Source: Westiellopsis prolifica IICB1
GTDB taxonomy: Bacteria; Cyanobacteriota; Cyanobacteriia; Cyanobacteriales; Nostocaceae
Direction of reading: 5' to 3'
Length of the DNA stretch: 62,518 nt
NCBI RefSeq assembly: GCF_004323185.1
Contig: NZ_NAPS01000001.1
Span: 610,736-673,253 of the forward strand
The position numbers and the translations under genes were made by a program. Positions 7,429 to 16,149 of this stretch are shown in pieces. Under the pieces are notes generated by a model. The model worked only from the letters and a program-made list of their open reading frames with translations, searched no databases and was not told the DNA's origin. How positions within the stretch are numbered: the first letter of the stretch is position 1; each line of letters opens with the position of its first letter.

Positions 7429-7663
7429 AGTGGCAAACCTTGATCCATCTCCAAAAGTCTGTCTAGTCTGAGAAAACGTGAAAGGGAAAAGGTAAAGAGA
7501 TAATGTCCTTCCTCCTTTGTCCTTTCCACATTTCACATCGTGAATCCTCTTTTATTATAGTATATTTGTACTAAAAGAGGAAGGTAAATGAAAATTTCTT
7601 GGTGTCTTAGTGTCTTGGTGTTTCAATAATTCTTTTTTCACCACAAAGACACAAAGAGGAAAT

Positions 7664-7697
7664 ATTAGACCTTTTGCATTCGTGCAAAAGGTCTAAT
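7664..7697 (-). terminator. Strong hairpin at the end of the MscS gene
   Basis: A perfect 15-bp stem (ATTAGACCTTTTGCA and its complement) with a 4-nt loop overlaps the stop codon of the channel gene. No T-tract follows, so it may stabilise the 3' end or be a repeat remnant rather than a classical terminator. Confidence 0.45.
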
Positions 7698-9345
7698 GAC
7701 CATTGACTGTTGAGTGTTGCTCCTTGATCCTGGACTCTGAACTAACTAACATTTGACCATCATTTACCCAGATGGCTTGTTGGGGGACGGGAATAGAGAT
7801 TCCAGCATGATCGAAGGCTATTTTGAGACGACGGCGAAATTCTCGCGCGACATCCCATTGTTTGAGTGGTTGAGTTTTGATCCAGACACGAATTAATAAA
7901 CCGCGATCGCCAAAGTTATCGATTCCCAAAACTTGGGGTGTTTCGACTATTTTGTGTTGCCATTCTGGATCGTTATCCATGTCTAAAGCAACTTTTTTGA
8001 TTAAATTCAAGGCTTTGTCAATGTCAGTTTGGTAGTCAACTGGAATTGTTAAATCAGCGCGTGACCAACGACTAGAAAGATTGGCGACAATTTTAATTTC
8101 ACTGTTGGGAATAGTAATTAAGCGCCCTTCTGCATCTCGAACTTGGGTCATCCGCAGATTGAGATTTTCTACTAAACCTCCCACAGTTCCCACAGAAATC
8201 ACATCGCCTAAAGCGTACTGGTCTTCTAGGATGATCAAAAAGCCGTTAATTGCATCTTTGATCAAGTTTTGGGAAGCCAGAGATACGGCCACACCAACTA
8301 AACCTGCACCTGCTAGCAAAGGAACGACATCTATACCTAAGGACACCAGGGCAAATAGAATACCTACACCTAACCAAACAATGGTGACGATACTTTTTGT
8401 GACACCAGAAATCGTAGAAACTCGTAGTTGGAGACGTTCAGAAGTTTCTGGAGTTAGTAAAGCGCTGCTACTGACAAGGGCAGAAGTGAAACGATCTATG
8501 AGGACATAGCTCAGACGCACTGCTACATAAGTGCCAATTGCTACAGCACCTAGTTTGACAGGAATTTGCAAACCCAAAAAAATTCCTAACTGGAGCGATC
8601 GCGTGTAGGGAAATAAGCCCAGGACAAACAAACCTCCACCTCCCCAAATCCCTACTTGGGCGATCTGATGCAGTCGTTTCTGGACTTCTTGGATATGAGT
8701 TTGCTGCTGTTTATTTAATTGCAGTGTAATCGGTTTAGCTGTTGGTGAAGCGGTAGCAGAAGCTAGCTGTTGTTGGATTGAAAGCCTTTGTGAGCGGTTT
8801 TTCCACTGAGTCAGTCCCCAACTAATGGCAAGGATAGTAAGTCCACATCCAACAGCAATTGCACCCTGACGGACTAAAAACTCTGGTTCTCGCTCTTGTC
8901 TTGCTTGTTCTAATTGTTCTTGTAAACTTTCCGAGATTTGCCTTGCTAGTGTTAAAGCATCTACCTGTCGCAGTCTGGCATCTTGGTCAGTAATGGTCAA
9001 TAACTGTCGGTTGTTGACATAAATTACTGGCAATCCGTTTTCGGTCTTAACCTGCACATCCAAATTGGCGTCAGGATTTTGAAAGTAGTTTTGGCTAATT
9101 TGATCGAGATTTTGCTGGATATTCTCTAGACGCTCCGTAATATTCGCCCTTGGTGCGGTGATCTGAAATAAACGCCTACCATCCAAATAAACCCAACCTG
9201 TAACTGTTCTGTTGTCGGAGTCACTACTCCGCAGATTCGGCGGTTGCAGGTTCGGTATAAAAGGAATCTGCGCTGTAGCTTGTGGCATTACTCCAACAGT
9301 GACGACTATTGAAGAGAAAGCGATCGCTACAAATCGAGAGCGCAA
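7693..9345 (-). CDS. Mechanosensitive ion channel, MscS family
   Basis: This 550-residue protein has a cleavable-looking signal peptide (about residues 1-25, ending ATAQ). A periplasmic region follows with coiled-coil character (about 70-145). There are then several membrane segments (about 160-178, 232-252, 262-282, 315-345), and the pore-lining MscS helix is in GVAVSLASQNLIKDAINGFL. The cytoplasmic beta domain includes DVISVGTVGGLVENLNLRMT. It should open under membrane tension to release osmolytes. Start codon TTG is chosen because AAGGAGG stands 6 nt upstream. It is transcribed alone; ahcY is divergent. Confidence 0.93.
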   Translation of the reverse strand: MRSRFVAIAFSSIVVTVGVMPQATAQIPFIPNLQPPNLRSSDSDNRTVTGWVYLDGRRLFQITAPRANITERLENIQQNLDQISQNYFQNPDANLDVQVKTENGLPVIYVNNRQLLTITDQDARLRQVDALTLARQISESLQEQLEQARQEREPEFLVRQGAIAVGCGLTILAISWGLTQWKNRSQRLSIQQQLASATASPTAKPITLQLNKQQQTHIQEVQKRLHQIAQVGIWGGGGLFVLGLFPYTRSLQLGIFLGLQIPVKLGAVAIGTYVAVRLSYVLIDRFTSALVSSSALLTPETSERLQLRVSTISGVTKSIVTIVWLGVGILFALVSLGIDVVPLLAGAGLVGVAVSLASQNLIKDAINGFLIILEDQYALGDVISVGTVGGLVENLNLRMTQVRDAEGRLITIPNSEIKIVANLSSRWSRADLTIPVDYQTDIDKALNLIKKVALDMDNDPEWQHKIVETPQVLGIDNFGDRGLLIRVWIKTQPLKQWDVAREFRRRLKIAFDHAGISIPVPQQAIWVNDGQMLVSSESRIKEQHSTVNGH

Positions 9346-11014
<1,669 letters not shown>

Positions 11015-11089
11015 TCTTTACCGAGAATTTACCAAAAGCCACTAAAGAAAGGCTTAAGCTATAGCTAGGTTTTCTAAGGCTATTGCCTT

Positions 11090-11120
11090 GGGGTAGGCGC
11101 TCCGCCTATCCCTTTTTTTT
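11090..11120 (+). terminator. Rho-independent terminator of ahcY
   Basis: A 9-bp stem GGGGTAGGC/GCCTATCCC (one G-U pair) with loop GCTCC is followed by eight T residues. Confidence 0.9.
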
Positions 11121-11137
11121 ATTTGTTGGTTGTTGGT

Positions 11138-11251
11138 CAATACGATTTGGATAAGACAAATCGATTAACATTTAAACCCACCAGAGACGTGCCATGGCAC
11201 GTCTCTACATACCCAAATTGTGACGAGAATATTCTTAACTGAACCGTATTG
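11138..11251. mobile_element. MITE, CAATAC...GTATTG family, inverted orientation
   Basis: The ends CAATACG and CGTATTG bracket 114 bp. Read on the minus strand, the interior matches the copies at 5876 and 14093: a palindrome AGAGACGTGCCATGGCACGTCTCT, then TTTAAATGTTAATCGATTTG and TCTTATCC. It has no coding capacity. Confidence 0.7.
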
Positions 11252-11428
11252 GGTGGTTGGTGGTTGATTCTGGCTTGATCAACCAATATTTCGCCAGATA
11301 ACTTTATGGATTTTCGGCAATATTTGAATAATTAGAACGTACCATTAAATACAATCATAAGTCTTCTAGGTTACCAACAATTATTTCATTTTATTTCACC
11401 AATCTTAATATTTTCTCAAAAAATTCGA

Positions 11429-11444
11429 TCCGCCTGACGGCGGA
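11429..11444 (-). other. GC-rich hairpin 49 bp after the TIR gene (DGR-type hairpin or terminator)
   Basis: On the coding strand it reads TCCGCC, loop GTCA, GGCGGA. A short GC hairpin with a 4-nt loop downstream of the variable region is a known requirement for DGR homing in phage BPP-1. However, TCGAATTTTTT follows the stem, so an intrinsic terminator is an equally good reading. Confidence 0.5.
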
Positions 11445-11493
11445 AAAGAGAAAAAAACAAGTGTAAAGGGCAAGAGAAATAAAGCATAAAGGG

Positions 11494-12855
11494 CTACTGA
11501 AGAGACTTCCCGACAGCACAGACAACACGAAAACCAATATTGTAGAAGATGTAGTCGCGCTCCGCCCTAAGGTCGTAGTAGCGGGACGCGGAACGGCAGT
11601 ACTTAGGAAGGTCGATCCAAGAACCGCCCCGCAGTACGGCATTTATTCGTTTTTGAAAAAGATCATCATTATTATCAAACCAAGGAGTACCATCTGTAGG
11701 CGCACTTTTATAGTTATCATGCCAATCGTCGAGACACCATTCCCATAGGTTTCCGTGCATATCGTAAAGTCCAAAATAATTGGGCGGAAAACTTCCTACT
11801 GGCGTTGTTTGCCTTCTATAATTTCCCTCGATTCCATCACCGTAAACATAGGTAGCATTATAATTTGCTACCTGATCTGTGATTGTATCGCCAAAGTAAA
11901 AAGGAGTCGTCGTACCTGCACGACATGCATATTCCCATTCTGCTTCGCTGGGTAGTCGATAATTACGACTTGTTTTTTGGGAAAGTCTAGCACAAAATTC
12001 TACCGCATCGTACCAAGAAATCTTCTCTACAGGAAGACGATCATTACCCTTGAAGTAAGACGGTCTTAGTTTTAACTCTCTATTGACCGGAGGACAAGAA
12101 TTGACAACTCTATGCCATTGTTCTTGAGTGATGGTATATTTCCCCATAAAGAAGGTTGGGACTGTTACGTGATGTACGGGGCGTTCAGAATCTCTACTTT
12201 CTTCCTCATTAGCATAAGCGCCCATCAAAAATGTATCACCAGGAATTTCAACCATCTCTAGCTTGACACCAAACCCCAAATCCTCTACAAAATAATTAGC
12301 TTGATTGTTGTAAAAATTACTTTTAATTATAGATTTTCCAGAAGAATCCCTTTCTACAGATAATTTCACTGTTTGGAAATCAAATGTTTGCAATTTTAAG
12401 GAAGAATTTTCTTTTGGTTTATTTATATAATTACTGTTTACGCCTGCTTTTATAAGTGCTGCAATAATATCATCAACAACTTTATCAAGTCCTTTGGAAG
12501 TATTGGATGCAAGTTTGCCAGCAATAATCGGAGAAAAGTCAAAAACTTTCTGATATGAAACATTATGCCAAATTGGCAGTATTACTTTTCCAAACTTTAT
12601 TTCCTTCTGCACAAGCCCTTCTAACTCAGACTTTGGCCATGGCTTGCTAATGAAATTAGGGCTGATGACAATTATTCCAAACCTGGATTCTGAGAGTCCT
12701 TTATTAATTGACTCACTTAAGTTGTCTCCTACTGTCAAAGAAAATTCATCATACCAAACACGATATCCTTTGTTTTGCAATTCTTTAGCTAGTGGTCTGA
12801 CAAAATCTTTATCTTCACTTGCGTGACTTATAAATATGTCATGTTCATAACTCAT
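11494..12855 (-). CDS. TIR-domain protein with C-terminal FGE-sulfatase/C-type-lectin-like domain; likely DGR target
   Basis: Residues 1 to about 135 are a TIR domain (HDIFISHASEDKDFV at the start). KPWPKSELEGL carries the conserved glutamate, about residue 77, that serves NAD hydrolysis in enzymatic TIRs. After a linker, residues about 185-450 are a formylglycine-generating-enzyme-like fold (FLMGAYANEEESRDSERPVH, YRLPSEAEWEYACRAGT, GLYDMHGNLWEWC). This fold carries variable regions in many cyanobacterial DGR targets. The end (VLRGGSW ... NIGFRVVCAVG) is the canonical position for such a region and has the expected base bias. No reverse transcriptase or template repeat is in the window. Inference: a diversified ligand sensor coupled to a TIR effector. 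Start ATG has only a weak Shine-Dalgarno. Confidence 0.85.
   Translation of the reverse strand: MSYEHDIFISHASEDKDFVRPLAKELQNKGYRVWYDEFSLTVGDNLSESINKGLSESRFGIIVISPNFISKPWPKSELEGLVQKEIKFGKVILPIWHNVSYQKVFDFSPIIAGKLASNTSKGLDKVVDDIIAALIKAGVNSNYINKPKENSSLKLQTFDFQTVKLSVERDSSGKSIIKSNFYNNQANYFVEDLGFGVKLEMVEIPGDTFLMGAYANEEESRDSERPVHHVTVPTFFMGKYTITQEQWHRVVNSCPPVNRELKLRPSYFKGNDRLPVEKISWYDAVEFCARLSQKTSRNYRLPSEAEWEYACRAGTTTPFYFGDTITDQVANYNATYVYGDGIEGNYRRQTTPVGSFPPNYFGLYDMHGNLWEWCLDDWHDNYKSAPTDGTPWFDNNDDLFQKRINAVLRGGSWIDLPKYCRSASRYYDLRAERDYIFYNIGFRVVCAVGKSLQ
11542..11616 (-). other. Candidate DGR variable region (core)
   Basis: The 25 codons between the conserved GGSW and NIGFRVV blocks are unlike the rest of the gene. 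Sixteen of 25 end in C, with runs of TAC, GAC, ATC, TCC and CGC codons, and GC is about 57% (43 of 75) against an AT-rich gene. This is what adenine-specific mutagenesis of AAC codons produces. The template repeat, which would show A at the changed positions, is not in this window. Confidence 0.6.
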
Positions 12856-12967
12856 AATTACGACTGTTCAGTACGTATATTATGATAAAAAGTTTAACCC
12901 GGATTTCTTGCAAACCTTGAGAAATATAGCAATCCTAATTGAGTTGTGAGAAAATACGGAATCCCAG

Positions 12968-13145
12968 ATCCCCGACTTCTCAAAGGATACAGCTGGCGAA
13001 TCAGGGGTGACATCCCTCATGAACGATTTTTCGTCATTCCACCAGATGTAGAGACGCGCCATGGCGCGTCTCTACAACCAATTTGTAGACGAACGAGGGG
13101 TCAAACCCACCATTCGCCAGCTGTATCCTCAAAGAAGTCGGGGAT
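12968..13145. mobile_element. MITE with 34-bp terminal inverted repeats
   Basis: The outer ends start ATCCCCGACTTCT and continue into GGATACAGCTGGCGAAT. The two 34-bp arms (12968-13001, 13112-13145) match except for four central bases. The middle holds the palindrome GTAGAGACGCGCCATGGCGC and its partner (about 13049-13076). No gene is inside. The same ATCCCCGACTTCT end appears as a free hairpin at 15766-15798. Confidence 0.8.
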
Positions 13146-13166
13146 TTGAATCAAAATTAGTTGAAT

Positions 13167-14042
13167 CTAAGCCGCAGATAAACAAAGAGGGGTAGGTTCT
13201 AAACCTACCCCCAATTCTTCAGATATTTTTCTGCCAACTGCTGCTGCTACTGGCTTTAAACTTTCAACTAAATCAGCCATATCTTCTAAAGACAAAGCTT
13301 GACGGGCGTCGGAAACAGATTTTTCTGGTTCTGGGTGACATTCAATAATTAAACCATCTGCACCACAAGCAATAGCAGCTCTGGCGACGGGTGCTACTAA
13401 TTCCCGCTTACCGACTGCATGGGAAGGATCTACAATCACGGGTAAGTGGGTAATTTGCTTGAGTGCTGCGACTGCTCCTAAATCCAAAACGTTGCGAGTA
13501 TAGTTATCGAAACTGCGGATACCGCGTTCACACAACACAACATCTGGGTTGCCATGGCTTAAAATATATTCGGCTGCCATGACAAATTCTTCAATTGTTG
13601 CTGCTAAACCACGTTTGAGGAGAATGGGTTTACCTGCTTTTCCTAAAGCTTTGAGTAAATCGAAGTTTTGCATATTGCGGCTACCTACTTGTAGCATATC
13701 AGCGTGGGTGGCGACGACTTCGATTTGAGAAATTGACATGACTTCGGTGACAACAGGAAGATTGTAACGCGATCGCACTTCTGCTAGAACTTTTAATCCC
13801 TCTTCTCCCATTCCCTGAAAAGCATAGGGAGAAGTGCGGGGTTTGTAGACACCGCCACGCAATGCTTGTACAGATGTAGTAGATAGCTTATGGGCGACAA
13901 CCTCCATTTGTTCGATACTTTCAACCGTGCAAGGTCCCCCAATCACTACTACTTCCTGACCTCCAAAAGCAACTGTTTCGGAAATTTTCACAATTGTTTG
14001 GTGCAGGGGATGGGGTTTGGCTGCTAATTTGGCATTGATCAT
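13167..14042 (-). CDS. aroF: 3-deoxy-7-phosphoheptulonate (DAHP) synthase
   Basis: DAHP synthase condenses phosphoenolpyruvate with erythrose 4-phosphate, the first step of the shikimate pathway to Phe, Tyr and Trp. The 291-residue protein is the short class I-beta type: VVVIGGPCTVES (metal ligand Cys about 38), GGVYKPRTSPYAFQG, ILLKRG and PVIVDPSHAVGKR are all present. It has only about 30 residues before the barrel and no ACT or chorismate-mutase domain, so it lacks an obvious allosteric domain. The start at 14042 is preceded by AGGAGAATAACAAA. Upstream lie two aromatic leader peptides with attenuators, and a MITE sits between the second attenuator and the gene. Confidence 0.95.
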   Translation of the reverse strand: MINAKLAAKPHPLHQTIVKISETVAFGGQEVVVIGGPCTVESIEQMEVVAHKLSTTSVQALRGGVYKPRTSPYAFQGMGEEGLKVLAEVRSRYNLPVVTEVMSISQIEVVATHADMLQVGSRNMQNFDLLKALGKAGKPILLKRGLAATIEEFVMAAEYILSHGNPDVVLCERGIRSFDNYTRNVLDLGAVAALKQITHLPVIVDPSHAVGKRELVAPVARAAIACGADGLIIECHPEPEKSVSDARQALSLEDMADLVESLKPVAAAVGRKISEELGVGLEPTPLCLSAA

Positions 14043-14092
14043 TTTGTTATTCTCCTGAAAAATAGAATCATGATGGTAGTTAGTAGTTGGTG

Positions 14093-14207
14093 CAATACTG
14101 CAAGGGATAGGATTTTTCGTCATAATTTTGAATATGTACCAGACGCGATATATCGCGTCTCTACATGATTTAAATGTCAAGCGATTTGTCTTATCCGAGC
14201 AGTATTG
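14093..14207. mobile_element. MITE, CAATACTGC family, inside the aroF leader
   Basis: Terminal inverted repeats CAATACTG/CAGTATTG enclose 115 bp with the palindrome AGACGCGATATATCGCGTCT in the middle. It is nearly the same as the copy at 5876. It lies between attenuator 2 and the aroF ribosome-binding site, so it is part of the aroF mRNA and can fold into a long hairpin there. Confidence 0.8.
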
Positions 14208-14240
14208 GTAGTTGGTGGTTGTTCTAAACAACAAACCACA

Positions 14241-14315
14241 GAAAACAAAAAACCCGGAACCTTGGTTAAGTTCCGGGTGCTGACGTTTCATCGACATGAC
14301 ACTTTACCCGGAACT
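14241..14315 (-). promoter_or_regulatory. Transcription attenuator 2 of aroF
   Basis: Three pairing segments are visible on the minus strand. Segment 1 is AGTTCCGGGT (14315-14306), inside the end of leader peptide 2. Segment 2 is ACCCGGAACT (14278-14269). Segment 3 is GTTCCGGGT (14259-14251), followed by a T-rich run. Segments 1 and 2 pair perfectly over 10 bp (antiterminator). Segments 2 and 3 form a 9-bp terminator stem. The leader stop codon sits at segment 1, so a ribosome that finishes the peptide should cover it and favour termination. Confidence 0.85.
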
Positions 14316-14363
14316 TATTCTGGGCCAAAAATAAAAGTAAAACCAGCTACCGAAGTAAATCAT
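14304..14363 (-). CDS. Aromatic leader peptide 2 of aroF (19 residues)
   Basis: The peptide is MIYFGSWFYFYFWPRISSG. Nine of 19 residues are Phe, Tyr or Trp, eight of them within residues 3-12 and Trp at 13. AAGGAG lies 12 nt upstream of the ATG, a rather long spacing. The run of aromatic codons followed by overlapping pairing segments is the signature of ribosome-mediated attenuation. Scarcity of any of the three aromatic aminoacyl-tRNAs should stall the ribosome and open the operon. Confidence 0.85.
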   Translation of the reverse strand: MIYFGSWFYFYFWPRISSG

Positions 14364-14381
14364 GACGATGGGATTCTCCTT

Positions 14382-14464
14382 AAAAAAACAAAAACCGCAG
14401 AGTTCGCTCTGCGGTTCACCGGGCGGTTTCCATTAGGAAACTGAATTCACTCCCGGTGAACCGC
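14382..14464 (-). promoter_or_regulatory. Transcription attenuator 1 of aroF
   Basis: Segment A GCGGTTCACCGGG (14464-14452) lies in the last codons of leader peptide 1. Segment B CCCGGTGAACCGC (14423-14411) is its perfect 13-bp complement. The terminator stem ACCGCAGAG/CTCTGCGGT (14415-14407 with 14402-14394, loop CGAA) shares its first bases with segment B and is followed by TTTTTGTTTTTTT. A:B pairing therefore excludes the terminator. A small hairpin GTTTCC/GGAAAC lies between A and B. Confidence 0.85.
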
Positions 14465-14503
14465 CCTAAACCAATAAAAAAAGTAGAAGTTACTGCTAAA
14501 CAT
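14447..14503 (-). CDS. Aromatic leader peptide 1 of aroF (18 residues)
   Basis: The peptide is MFSSNFYFFYWFRAVHRE. It has five Phe, two Tyr and one Trp, seven of these packed in residues 6-12. Its stop codon TGA (14449-14447) follows segment A of attenuator 1 directly. The Shine-Dalgarno is weak (GAAAG about 11 nt upstream). It is independent in sequence from leader 2 but has the same logic. Confidence 0.8.
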   Translation of the reverse strand: MFSSNFYFFYWFRAVHRE

Positions 14504-14550
14504 AACGCGAGGTGCTTTCTTGAAAAAATTAATCTAAGCCTATATCCAAG

Positions 14551-14579
14551 AACATAACAGACGATTTGATTATAGTCAA
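14551..14579 (-). promoter_or_regulatory. Candidate aroF promoter
   Basis: On the minus strand TTGACT (14579-14574), a 17-bp spacer and TATGTT (14556-14551). A transcript would start near 14543, about 40 nt before leader peptide 1. A TATAAT overlapping the -35 (14574-14569) is an alternative -10. Confidence 0.5.
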
Positions 14580-14944
14580 GAGCTTTTCCAAGAAAGTTAA
14601 GAAGGATAAGAAAATGCAAATATCGAGAGTAAGAGTGAGAATAAAGAAGTATATAATATCTATTTTTTTAGGTACGTAAGTCAAATGTAGAGAATAAAGT
14701 AGAAGACCCCACAACTGTCCAAAAAACGATAGACTCATTACAAAGCTGGGGTTTAAGACTACGGCTTAATGTACATGTTAAGCGAATTGTTGTTATACAT
14801 ATCTCTCTGATAAATTCAAGATGCCTGTGTTAGTGTGCCAATATAAATTAACAGCAATTAGCTACATTAAATGGTTAATAGTTAGTAATTAGTGGTTAGT
14901 AGTTAATAATGGGTAGGATTGCAAAACTTTTCATTTATACAGTA

Positions 14945-15051
14945 ACTAGTGGTCTGTCCCATTAATTTTGATCGCGGGTCTTCAAATCCCCAACTTTTTG
15001 AATAAGTTTGGGATCTCTTGCCCCTCACAATTAATACGATGAACCACTAGT
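14945..15051. mobile_element. MITE, ACTAGTGGT family
   Basis: The terminal inverted repeats begin ACTAGTGGT and continue into CATTAATTTTGA on the left; the right end reads CAATTAATACGATGAACC then ACTAGT. The element is 107 bp, non-coding, and has relatives at 18878-18985 and fragments at 1740 and 6716. The rest of the interval 14620-15145 holds nothing recognisable. Confidence 0.65.
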
Positions 15052-15145
15052 ACAGCGAAATAATTAATACCCAACACACAATAACCAAAAAACCCAAGGA
15101 CTAGCTATTTTGATTTATTTTCGGCTGAATTCTAGTGATTGTATT

Positions 15146-15637
15146 ATGCCTAGCTCCAAAACCAACATTTTAGCCACATCATTTGACTATAAAGGAGTTT
15201 ATTCATGCCCTGTTTGTCATGTTGGCAAGATTAGTAATATGCCATTGATGGAAGCAATGTCTTGTGATTTTTGCCATCAGATTTTCACTGTTAATTTAGA
15301 ACAACAGCAATTAGTTTTGCCTTCGAGACAACCTCCTTTAATTTGGCGTTGGAATGGCTTCAACTGGACAGAAGCTCATTTAGAAGGGGTTGAATTTGGT
15401 TGGAGTTATGTGGTAGCGGCAATCGCGTTTATACTTCTACCCACCGCTTTAATTGGGACAGTTGCTTACATTTTTCCGCCACATCCATACGCCCCTTTAT
15501 CTTGGGTTCCATACATCTGGACAGTATTAACTTTTATCTCACATTTCACAATTATTGTTTGGCTTTTAATTGAAATTTATCAAATTCCAGTCAGGGCATA
15601 TTTACGCGCTCTGCGACAACGTTTAATCGGTCGTTAA
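15146..15637 (+). CDS. Zinc-ribbon membrane protein of unknown function
   Basis: This 163-residue protein has an N-terminal four-cysteine zinc ribbon (CPVCHVGKI ... CDFCHQIF). A short soluble part follows with WRWNGFNW, then two strong membrane helices (about residues 95-120 and 130-155). The C terminus is basic (YLRALRQRLIGR) and would be cytoplasmic. An upstream start at 15110 would add 12 residues; I prefer the ATG at 15146 because the ribbon region then follows directly. I do not know its role. It stands alone between a MITE and a pseudogene. Confidence 0.7.
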   Translation: MPSSKTNILATSFDYKGVYSCPVCHVGKISNMPLMEAMSCDFCHQIFTVNLEQQQLVLPSRQPPLIWRWNGFNWTEAHLEGVEFGWSYVVAAIAFILLPTALIGTVAYIFPPHPYAPLSWVPYIWTVLTFISHFTIIVWLLIEIYQIPVRAYLRALRQRLIGR

Positions 15638-15765
15638 ATTATAGATGTACTCTCAACAAATGCTCCTGGCTCTTATTCTCGTTACCAGGTTGAACTTGGT
15701 AACAAGAGTTTGAAGTTTCCCTATCCCGATACTGCAACTGGTACTCCACCACATTGATTTTATTC

Positions 15766-15798
15766 AGATCCCCGACTTCTTAAATAAGTCGGGGATCT
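15766..15798. repeat. Hairpin repeat AGATCCCCGACTT / AAGTCGGGGATCT
   Basis: A perfect 13-bp stem with a 7-nt loop and no T-tract. The arm is the same sequence as the outer end of the MITE at 12968-13145, so it is probably a collapsed copy of that element. Confidence 0.6.
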
Positions 15799-15824
15799 AT
15801 AACCAACTAACAAAAAAGTAATCG

Positions 15825-16100
15825 TCTAATAAACTGTATCAAAACTTACAAACTTTTGATTTTGAAAAAGTAATATTACGTAAAAAGCCAATTATTGAGC
15901 ATGTGATGCAGGTAAATCAGCCATTACAAAAAATTGATTATCAAGTTGAGCAGTTAAAACAATTGTTACAATTTTTAGACAATCCTATCAGAGCAGAGCA
16001 ATAACGTATTGCTCTAACCGTAGCAAAAGCAACGGAAAAACTAAGAACTTTAGCTGAAATATTCCCAATAGTAGAAACAATAGATAAAGAATTTAGCTGA
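15825..16100 (+). pseudogene. Remnant of a small helical protein gene, one in-frame stop
   Basis: One frame stays coherent over about 90 codons (TFDFEKVILRKKPIIEHV ... QLKQLLQFLDNPIRAEQ, then RIALTVAKATEKLRTLAEIF ... ETIDKEF). It is interrupted by a single TAA at 16002-16004, and no proper start codon precedes it. The translation is a helical, charged protein with heptad-like leucines. I do not recognise the family. An ATG at 15907 would give a 32-residue piece. Confidence that this was once coding is moderate. Confidence 0.4.
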
Positions 16101-16149
16101 TAGTTGGTTGCATCACTCATAATTAAGTTGATTATCACCAATACGTCTT

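Noticed and set aside
11015-11493. DGR template repeat or reverse transcriptase near the TIR gene
   Set aside because: Searched by eye on both strands; only a MITE, a terminator and AT-rich DNA are present.
14043-14297. N-terminal extension of aroF by 85 residues
   Set aside because: It would run through a MITE, a terminator and a T-run; the ATG at 14042 has a good Shine-Dalgarno and matches the family start.
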